A DNA stretch of 38,063 nucleotides, from positions 1-38,063 of IMG/VR virus record IMGVR_UViG_3300028569_000082; one strand, 5' to 3'. Every line of letters begins with the position of its first letter. Within the stretch, counting starts at the first letter, position 1. A program made the position numbers and the translations under genes. Positions 7,783-13,693 of this stretch are shown here, one piece after another. The stretch comes from a virus. The notes below the pieces were generated by a model, which made no database searches, was not told the DNA's origin, and saw nothing but the letters and a program-made list of their open reading frames with translations.

Positions 7783-8316
7783 ATGCAAGTATTAACAAAA
7801 CTGCCAACATTTCAAGAACTATTAGTAGAAAATGAAGACAGCCTAAAGCAAAACGCGCTAACTGTATTATTGAATCAGGACCCGCCCGCAAAGTGGTTAG
7901 TTCAGCATCCAATGATTCGCGATTATAGATATATTCCTATTGAGAAAATAGAATATCTTTTAACGCGCATTTTTGGCAATTGGACCGTTGAAATACGGTC
8001 AACACAAATAGTAGCTAACTCAGTAGTTGTAACGGTCCGTTTACATGTAAATAACCCTATAAGCGGCGAACCAATGTGGCAAGATGGTATAGGCGCTGCA
8101 CCGATACAGACCGACAAAGGCGCTGGTGCTACCGATTGGAACGCTGTTAAAACCGATGGCGTGCAAAAAGCTGCACCCGCTGCTGAAAGTTACGCCGTTA
8201 AAGATGCAGCCGAAAAGTTTGGTAAAATATTCGGGCGCGATGTTAGCAGAAAAACGACCATGGATTACAACTCGTTACTTAAAAAATCAGCGTTTAATGA
8301 TGAATTAGAAAAATAA
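7783..8316 (+). CDS. Rad52-like single-strand annealing protein
   Basis: A 177-residue protein with features of the Rad52-type annealing fold: PIEKIEYLLTRIFGNWTVEI, a beta strand pair (VVVTVRLHV), a glycine-rich segment with DGIGAAP, and AVKDAAEKFGKIFGRD (~residues 140-156), which corresponds to the A-x-K-x-x-A-x-x-x-G helix common in Rad52/Sak proteins. It follows the RecE-like exonuclease by 9 bp; such pairs carry out phage homologous recombination. Assignment among the annealing families (Rad52, Redbeta, RecT) is not fully certain. It is the last gene before the large non-coding region. Confidence 0.72.
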   Translation: MQVLTKLPTFQELLVENEDSLKQNALTVLLNQDPPAKWLVQHPMIRDYRYIPIEKIEYLLTRIFGNWTVEIRSTQIVANSVVVTVRLHVNNPISGEPMWQDGIGAAPIQTDKGAGATDWNAVKTDGVQKAAPAAESYAVKDAAEKFGKIFGRDVSRKTTMDYNSLLKKSAFNDELEK

Positions 8317-8342
8317 AAGTGTTATATTTTTCCTATTGATTC

Positions 8343-8430
8343 GGTCTCACAATATAGAATCATAAAATTATTATTAGCCCTGTATGAAATAGGATGTGAG
8401 ACCCCTATCGATTACGGGGCTTAGTTTTTT
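8343..8430 (+). terminator. Inverted repeat followed by terminator hairpin
   Basis: Downstream of the annealing-protein gene, GGTCTCACA (8343-8351) pairs perfectly with TGTGAGACC (8395-8403). It is followed directly by CCCC (8402-8405)-TATCGATTAC-GGGG (8416-8419) and a T run (8425-8430), which looks like a Rho-independent terminator. The two stems share C8402-C8403, so they compete. A small inner stem TCATA/TATGA (8359-8363/8383-8387) can also form. Confidence 0.6.
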
Positions 8431-8472
8431 AAAATTTAATAAAATAAATTTCACTTTTACAAATATTACTTT

Positions 8473-8480
8473 TACTTTTG
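8473..8480 (+). promoter_or_regulatory. Candidate Bacteroidota promoter (TACTTTTG)
   Basis: TACTTTTG matches the TAnnTTTG -7 element. It lies after the terminator and before the iteron region, with ~400 bp to the first downstream gene, the terminase small subunit. There is no clear TTTG at -33. It would give either a long leader or a separate non-coding transcript across the iterons. Confidence 0.45.
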
Positions 8481-8519
8481 CCCTAACGGCAGCCTGCTGC
8501 TAAAAACGTTCTTACTACT

Positions 8520-8736
8520 TGTTAACACCATGTTACACCAATTGTAACGCATAAAACGCTGATAATCATAGCTTGTTACGCTGTTACACTTGTTACACCA
8601 CTTCAACACGTATATGCGTGTATTTTTTATGTTTACTCTCATATATATGTATAATATAGTGTAACAAGTGTAACAATGTAACAATATATAATAATCAATT
8701 AGTTATGTGTTACATTAATGTTACACTTGTTACACT
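8520..8736. repeat. Iteron cluster, consensus TGTTACAC(T/C)
   Basis: About a dozen copies of the nonamer TGTTACAC(T/C) or close variants occur in 217 bp. They form triplets at 8-11 bp spacing: 8574/8582/8591 (forward), 8658/8667/8675 (reverse complement) and 8708/8719/8728 (forward), plus 8531 and weaker copies at 8520 and ~8541. The second triplet is inverted relative to the other two, so the blocks can form hairpins. Iterons of this kind are typical of replication origins and of terminase recognition sites; the region lies directly upstream of the terminase small subunit gene. Confidence 0.9.
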
Positions 8737-8784
8737 TAATAATAATAATATAAATAATAATACTAATAATAATATAGATAATAG
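8737..8784. other. AT-only tract next to iterons (possible DNA unwinding element)
   Basis: Forty-eight bases made almost solely of AAT/TAAT units directly follow the last iteron. An AT tract flanking iterons is the usual form of a DNA unwinding element in an origin. The remaining ~100 bases up to the terminase gene (8785-8886) show no motif that I recognise. Confidence 0.5.
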
Positions 8785-8886
8785 CCTATAAAGCATTTAA
8801 AAGCGGTTTTAAGGCATTTTTATATTAAAGTGGTGTATATGTATCAAAACTTATTAAAAGTTCTTTAAAACTAAAAATACAAACAA

Positions 8887-9306
8887 ATGGGTAGGCATTT
8901 AAAATATAAAACAACTCAAGAATTAGAATCTGCTATAAATTATTATTTCAGACGTTGCGATTCGAATCAAGAAGAATTTATTAGTAAAGATGGCGAAACG
9001 TTTACCAAAACAGTTCCCGTACCTTATACAGTTGAAGGTATTTGCGAAGTATTAGGCATAACAAGGCAAACACTTCTAAACTACGAAAAAGCAGAGGGTT
9101 ATGAGATTTTTTTTGACACAATAGAAAAGGCAAAAGCAAAAGTTTTGACTAATACAATGGAACGTGCGTTATCGGGTAAGAACAATGCAGCTGTATCTAT
9201 ATTTTCGCTTGTTAATAATTATGGGTACAAAAACGCGAACCATAAGGAAACAACCGAAGACGATAAAAACATTAACATAAACATTCAGTATCCACCTGAT
9301 AAGTAG
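8887..9306 (+). CDS. terS: Terminase small subunit
   Basis: This 139-residue protein begins MGRHLKYKTTQELESAINYYF, the typical opening of small terminase subunits of the gp3/Terminase_5-like type. A helix-turn-helix follows at ~residues 55-72 (VEGICEVLGITRQTLLNYEK), then an oligomerisation segment and the characteristic AAVSIFSLVNNYGYKN. The small subunit recognises phage DNA at the packaging site and brings in the motor. It lies just after the iteron region, which could be its binding site, and its stop TAG (9304-9306) shares one base with the GTG start of the large subunit. Confidence 0.9.
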   Translation: MGRHLKYKTTQELESAINYYFRRCDSNQEEFISKDGETFTKTVPVPYTVEGICEVLGITRQTLLNYEKAEGYEIFFDTIEKAKAKVLTNTMERALSGKNNAAVSIFSLVNNYGYKNANHKETTEDDKNININIQYPPDK

Positions 9307-10757
9307 TGCCGCGTAATATTGACATAACACTATACCGACCGCATTTAGGGCAACAGCGTATTTTAAACAATAAGCGCCGTTTCAATTGTATAGTCTGTGC
9401 GCGGCGTTTCGGCAAAACAGAATTGATAACATCGGTTGCATTACCCCTTATAAGTCCTGCAGTATTTGAAGGTAAGTTTGTAGGTATATTTGTTGATGAT
9501 TTCAAAGACTTCGCGCAAAGTTGGGCAAAGATAGTTGATACTTATAAGCTAAGTAATGAAGTCGGCATTATAAAACACAAAGACGAAACATCTAAGATCA
9601 TGCAGTTTTTGAACGGCGGCGTTTTAGAAGTATGGTCCATTGGTGATGAAGGCCGAAAAGACAAAGGGCGTGGCCGTAAATATCACCGCGTTATCTATGA
9701 AGAAACGCAAAAGATACCAAGCCATATATTAGAATATCATTGGAAAACCGTGGCGCGCCCTACCTTAACTGACTACAAAGGTGATGCGTTTTTTATTGGT
9801 ACGGCTGCAGGTAAAGATAACTACTGGTACGAACTATGCAGAAACGGCGCTAAGGCTGGCAACGTTGAACGTAACTGTTACTTAGATATTGATTTGCCGC
9901 AATCTGAAAACGGCAGCGATAATTGGATAACGTTTCGAATGGAAACAACCGATAACCCCGTTATTGACCCGGCTGAAGTTGCCGATGCAAGCCGCGACCT
10001 TGACCGCCTAACGTTTGAACAAGAGTATAAATCTGTTTTTGTTGACTATTCAGGTGAAGCATGGGTTTACGTTCTTAAAGATAAAAGCATTCAGCAAAAA
10101 GTATTTCAGCCTGCAAAGAAAATCAATTGGGAAACGGAGCAGATTTACGTTTCATTTGACTTTAACAAAATACCCATGACAGCGGCGGTAATGAAAAAAA
10201 CCATATTGGCGCCAGATATAGCATCACGTTCACGTTATAAGTATGGCGTGCATATCCTAAAAGAATTTAAGATAGGTTCTGAGGAACGCGGCGAAGCTTC
10301 GATATATGATACATGCCAAGCGTTTAGGGAATGGGTATTTACCGAAACAAATAAGAAAATAGGGCGTTGGTCCGATACTGCTATTTATCCATGTACTATT
10401 CCGATACTGATAACAGGTGATGCGAGCGGTGATAGGTCCGATGGTAGGCAGCGAGTATCAAAAACCTATTATGAAATTATACAAGAAGAACTGCAGTTAC
10501 CCGCGCGGTTTTTTGTAGTTCCTAAAGCCAACCCGTTACATGCTGAATCATACGTTCAAACAAATACTATTATAAGCATGTGCCCAGACTTTCAGATATA
10601 TGAAGATAAATGTCCGGGTTTACGTATGGACTGTTTACGTATCAAATCAGATAACAGCCGCCGTATCATAAAGGGCAAAGGCGAAGAAAGGCAAGCGGAT
10701 TTATTAGATAATCTAAGATACTTGCTTAATACTTTTTGTCAAGATATTAAACTATAA
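9306..10757 (+). CDS. terL: Terminase large subunit
   Basis: The 483-residue packaging motor shows an ATPase domain with Walker A CARRFGKT (31-38), Walker B VIYEE (129-133) and a coupling motif IGTAAG near 160, then a C-terminal RNase H-like nuclease with VSFDFNK, ITGDASGDR and ADLLDNLRYLL carrying the acidic metal-binding residues. It cuts concatemeric DNA and pumps it into the prohead. The start is GTG at 9306, overlapping the small-subunit stop by one base; this is the start that places the first helix (RPHLGQQRIL) correctly. Length is normal for the family. Confidence 0.95.
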   Translation: MPRNIDITLYRPHLGQQRILNNKRRFNCIVCARRFGKTELITSVALPLISPAVFEGKFVGIFVDDFKDFAQSWAKIVDTYKLSNEVGIIKHKDETSKIMQFLNGGVLEVWSIGDEGRKDKGRGRKYHRVIYEETQKIPSHILEYHWKTVARPTLTDYKGDAFFIGTAAGKDNYWYELCRNGAKAGNVERNCYLDIDLPQSENGSDNWITFRMETTDNPVIDPAEVADASRDLDRLTFEQEYKSVFVDYSGEAWVYVLKDKSIQQKVFQPAKKINWETEQIYVSFDFNKIPMTAAVMKKTILAPDIASRSRYKYGVHILKEFKIGSEERGEASIYDTCQAFREWVFTETNKKIGRWSDTAIYPCTIPILITGDASGDRSDGRQRVSKTYYEIIQEELQLPARFFVVPKANPLHAESYVQTNTIISMCPDFQIYEDKCPGLRMDCLRIKSDNSRRIIKGKGEERQADLLDNLRYLLNTFCQDIKL

Positions 10758-10762
10758 CCCCT

Positions 10763-11599
10763 ATGATTTACCGCCCCAAAATTAAAGTACATTCTAATGC
10801 AGAAGTAGAATATTGGAAAAACCTAATAAATGAAAAACGATATCAGCACAAAACGATGCAGCGCTGGTTAGTGGTATCTGATGTACACAGGCCGTTTCAC
10901 AATCAAATACTATGGCAAAAGCTATTAAGGCTTATAAGCGAATTAGGCACCAATTTACACGGCATTGTATTAGCTGGTGATTACTTAGACTTATACACCT
11001 TAGGCAGCTATAATAACGAATCATTGGCCAACTTATCTGGACTAACACTACAAGATGAATACATAGATGGGCTACATGGTATAGATGAAATTAACAGCGC
11101 GTTCAAAGGTTCAAAAAAGTATTTTCTATTCGGCAACCATGAAGACCGATACTTTAGGCATATCAAAGAAAAGGACAATGCTAAATACGGCGGCGCACTT
11201 ATAAACCCAACTGAAGCGCTATATCTTCATGAGCGCGGATGGGAAGTTAAAACCGATTGGCAGTCTGATTATTTCACATTGGGCAAACACTTAGATATTG
11301 TACATGGTGTTTATACTTCTATTCATGCAGCAAAAGCGCACTTAGATAAAACACATCATTCTGTAATGTTTGGCCATACACATAGGGTTCAATGTTATCA
11401 TGCCGGGAACAAAGCAGCTTATAACATTGGCGGTTTATTCGATATCAAGTCTAAAGGTTTTAGCTACATGCCAAGGTTCCAACGGCAAGTATGGGCAAAT
11501 GGTTTCGCCATCGTCAACATAAATGACAATGGCGATTTTTACGTAGAACAGGTAAATGTTTGGGCCGATAAGTTCCTTGCTAACAGTAAGATGTATTAG
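10763..11599 (+). CDS. Calcineurin-like metallophosphoesterase
   Basis: The 278-residue protein has the full metal-binding series of this superfamily: VVSDVHRPF (~residues 37-45), LAGDYLDL (~72-79), FGNHEDRY (~120-127), IVHGVY (~180) and MFGHTHR (~203-209). It hydrolyses phosphoester bonds; the target could be nucleic acid ends or a nucleotide signal and cannot be told here. Phosphoesterases of this kind are often encoded next to phage terminases. It lies 5 bp after the large terminase gene and ends convergently against the minus-strand gene at 11596. Confidence 0.9.
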   Translation: MIYRPKIKVHSNAEVEYWKNLINEKRYQHKTMQRWLVVSDVHRPFHNQILWQKLLRLISELGTNLHGIVLAGDYLDLYTLGSYNNESLANLSGLTLQDEYIDGLHGIDEINSAFKGSKKYFLFGNHEDRYFRHIKEKDNAKYGGALINPTEALYLHERGWEVKTDWQSDYFTLGKHLDIVHGVYTSIHAAKAHLDKTHHSVMFGHTHRVQCYHAGNKAAYNIGGLFDIKSKGFSYMPRFQRQVWANGFAIVNINDNGDFYVEQVNVWADKFLANSKMY

Positions 11600-11985
11600 G
11601 GTTTAGTGAACATAGCCGTATAAGGATGAGCACCGTAATTAGATAACGGGCCTTGATACGGCCATTTAGCACAGTTAGTAATATGCTTTTGCCATTGTTC
11701 CCAAGGCGTTTTAAATTTTGGTTCTTGAAAGTCAAGCCAAAAATAACAGCGGTGTGTTTTAAGTTCGTTGTTCAATAGTGCAACTTTTGCATAGTATCGC
11801 GATTCTGATTCTATTACTGAGTATTTACGGGATGTATGCCAAAATTTAAAACGCTTATTTTTGCGGTAAAACTTACGCGTTAACGGAAACAGATTGAACG
11901 AATTGTTTAATATTAAACCTAATTCAATGTTATCTGGTTGGCCGCTTAAAATTAGTTTGCGCACCCATTTAGATTCCGTTTGCAT
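11596..11985 (-). CDS. Unknown protein encoded downstream of the sigma factor
   Basis: A 129-residue basic protein, rich in aromatic residues (FKFWHTSRKYSV, CYFWLDFQEPKF, KWPYQGPLSNYG). I do not recognise a family. It starts inside the 3' end of the sigma-factor gene (17-bp overlap) and must be co-transcribed with it. Its stop overlaps the phosphoesterase stop by 4 bp from the other strand. A partner or regulator of the sigma factor is one possibility, suggested by context only. Confidence 0.65.
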   Translation of the reverse strand: MQTESKWVRKLILSGQPDNIELGLILNNSFNLFPLTRKFYRKNKRFKFWHTSRKYSVIESESRYYAKVALLNNELKTHRCYFWLDFQEPKFKTPWEQWQKHITNCAKWPYQGPLSNYGAHPYTAMFTKP

Positions 11986-12736
11986 ACTTACTTCTAATTT
12001 TGTGAAACGCTTTTTTTTCTATTTGCCTAACACGTTCGCGGCAAATATTCATTTTTTCTGCTACTTTTGTTAAATCTTGCGGGAACGTATCAAAGTATCT
12101 AAGCTGCAAAATCTTATACTCACGTTCCGTTAAACATTCCTTAAATTCATTATAAAGTTCTTGCATTTCAATTTCTAAAACGTGCTTATCTGTTTGGTCA
12201 TCTGATGCAACTTGATACATTATGTCACCATCAAAATTAGTATCGTCTAAGCTAACAAATCCTTTAATGCTTTGCGCGGACCTAATAATGTTTTCTGGTA
12301 TGTTTAGTTTTTCGGCCAACAGTTGGCTATCGGTTTCTTCATACTTGCCTAATTGATATTTAACCTGACTTATCTTATGCGGTAACCTTACACAGTTTTT
12401 ATTAAGACCAATAAAATCTCTGATATAGCGCTGTATTTGAAACAACGCGTAACTAATAAACTTTACTTCAAACGATGGGTTAAAACTATCGGCCGCTTTG
12501 ATTAAGCCAAACATGGCTTCAGAAACTAAATCCATTATATCGCATTGCGAGTTATCGTACCTAAAAGCAACCGATGCAGCAAACAACATATTGTGTTTTA
12601 TTAACGTATCGCGATTTGCAATTTGTTCTTCTGCACGCGTTAATGGTTTATATCTTTGCGCTTCAGTTAGAAATTGTTGGAGTATACCTTTTTTGTTTCG
12701 GTGGTTATTTCCTTTAATATCTATGTGCCTAATCAT
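11969..12736 (-). CDS. Phage-encoded sigma-70 family RNA polymerase sigma factor
   Basis: The 255-residue protein contains sigma region 2 (~residues 40-112, including MDLVSEAMFGLIKAADSF and KFISYALFQIQRYIRDFI, i.e. 2.2-2.4), region 3 (~117-165) and region 4 (~200-250, with LTEREYKILQLRYF and the canonical 4.2 helix CRERVRQIEKKAFHKIR). It lacks the extended region 1 of housekeeping sigma factors but keeps region 3, which distinguishes it from ECF factors. It should direct host RNA polymerase to chosen promoters. It reads away from the tail operon across a shared promoter region; a TATCTTTG element lies 42 bp upstream of its start. Late-gene activation is the obvious hypothesis. Confidence 0.92.
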   Translation of the reverse strand: MIRHIDIKGNNHRNKKGILQQFLTEAQRYKPLTRAEEQIANRDTLIKHNMLFAASVAFRYDNSQCDIMDLVSEAMFGLIKAADSFNPSFEVKFISYALFQIQRYIRDFIGLNKNCVRLPHKISQVKYQLGKYEETDSQLLAEKLNIPENIIRSAQSIKGFVSLDDTNFDGDIMYQVASDDQTDKHVLEIEMQELYNEFKECLTEREYKILQLRYFDTFPQDLTKVAEKMNICRERVRQIEKKAFHKIRSKYANGI

Positions 12737-12777
12737 AAGTTTAGAAGTTTTTTAAAGCGTTTCATCAAATCGATGCT

Positions 12778-12785
12778 CAAAGATA
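12778..12785 (-). promoter_or_regulatory. Candidate promoter for sigma factor gene (TATCTTTG)
   Basis: On the minus strand TATCTTTG matches the Bacteroidota TAnnTTTG -7 element, 42 bp before the sigma-factor ATG. A TTTTG lies 11 bp upstream, which is closer than the usual spacing to the -33 element. Confidence 0.55.
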
Positions 12786-12837
12786 AAAGCTATTTTCAAA
12801 ACTGTAAATATTTTTATAAAAATTTTATAATATGTTT

Positions 12838-12860
12838 TATCTTTTTTTTACCTATCTTTA
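12838..12860 (+). promoter_or_regulatory. Candidate promoter for tail operon (TATCTTTT / TATCTTTA)
   Basis: Two near-copies of the -7 element, TATCTTTT at 12838-12845 and TATCTTTA at 12853-12860, lie 19-40 bp before the first gene of the tail operon. Both differ from TAnnTTTG in the last base. The region upstream is A/T only, without a clear -33 TTTG. Confidence 0.45.
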
Positions 12861-12878
12861 CAACAAAATTAAATACAC

Positions 12879-13439
12879 ATGATTTTTAGAAAAAGAAACA
12901 GGGCAGAACAAAACGAAAGTAATTACCAGAAGTGGCTTAAAACCTACATTCCCGAAACTACAAAGCAGCGCATAGAATTGACTAGAGTATTTACAGACCG
13001 CGCTGGTAATAACTTTTACATTTTGAAAAACCCGGCAAACCTGACGCGTGAACGTGCGCAAAGAATTGAGGAAGCGATGACTGCCATAGATTTTGGCATT
13101 AACAAAACCGAAGTAGTTGAAAAGCTAAGTTCGATGTTAGAAACGGTTGAAGATATGCCATGGCAAAACATGACGCGCGACAAGCTAAAAGAATTTCATA
13201 CTAAGTCTAAGGACCAACTAAACGATATTCTTTATAGGCTTAAACACGTAAAGATAGATGACTTATTATTAGAAGCTGGTTTGTATTTCTTTTACATCGA
13301 TGGTGAAAACCCATACATTATAAATAGCGAAACGCAACAGCGAAAAATGGATGCGATTAAAAACGATGATGAACTGCGCGCTTTTTTTTTGAACAGTATA
13401 GAACAAATTTTGAAAGGTTCGAGCGCTTTAAAAAATTAA
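12879..13439 (+). CDS. Tail assembly chaperone-like protein (short form)
   Basis: This 186-residue charged, mainly helical protein starts MIFRKRNRAEQNESNYQKWL and is the first gene of the tail operon. I do not recognise the sequence itself, but its position directly before the tape measure, together with an overlapping downstream frame without its own start, is the classic arrangement of the gpG/gpGT tail assembly chaperones. These bind the tape measure protein and recruit tail tube subunits. The short form would end at TAA 13437-13439; a -1 shift near its 3' end would give the long form of 271 residues described in the next entry. Confidence 0.75.
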   Translation: MIFRKRNRAEQNESNYQKWLKTYIPETTKQRIELTRVFTDRAGNNFYILKNPANLTRERAQRIEEAMTAIDFGINKTEVVEKLSSMLETVEDMPWQNMTRDKLKEFHTKSKDQLNDILYRLKHVKIDDLLLEAGLYFFYIDGENPYIINSETQQRKMDAIKNDDELRAFFLNSIEQILKGSSALKN

Positions 13440-13693
13440 ATTATCCAAGGCTAAACAAAATTGAACCGAACGTAAAACCTAAAAGAAAACCGCAAACATA
13501 TCAACACGCACTGCAAAAACTAAAAGAACAAAACCGCGAAAATGATTATATAATAACTAAGGGCGACCCTGTACAAATGGCAAATGTTAGATTTTGGGTT
13601 ATACGCGATTATTATTCAGCATTAGAACAAATACTAAAAGATAACGATAGAGCCGAACAAGCTAATAAAAAAATAAACAATGGCAGAAATTAA
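13382..13693 (+). CDS. Frameshifted extension of tail assembly chaperone (gpGT-like, -1 frame)
   Basis: In the -1 frame relative to the preceding gene, an open stretch begins at 13373, directly after stops at 13367 and 13370, and runs to TAA at 13691-13693, overlapping the tape measure start. It encodes ~100 residues (for example KLNYPRLNKIEP, QTYQHALQKLKEQ, ANVRFWVIRDYYSALEQIL) and has no start codon near its beginning; the first in-frame ATG is at 13577. Two slippery heptamers in the right phase lie in the allowed window: T-TTT-TTT at 13382-13388 (within a T9 run) and T-TTA-AAA at 13427-13433. A -1 shift at either gives a 271-residue fusion. Seen: frames and heptamers. Known: this arrangement in long-tailed phages. 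Inferred: the shift itself. Confidence 0.75.
   Translation, partial: FFFEQYRTNFERFERFKKLNYPRLNKIEPNVKPKRKPQTYQHALQKLKEQNRENDYIITKGDPVQMANVRFWVIRDYYSALEQILKDNDRAEQANKKINNGRN

Noticed and set aside
8472-8684. A 70-residue minus-strand reading frame across the iterons
   Set aside because: Its sequence is the translation of repeated TGTTAC units (CYTCYT-type low complexity); it has no neighbour coupling and no plausible fold.
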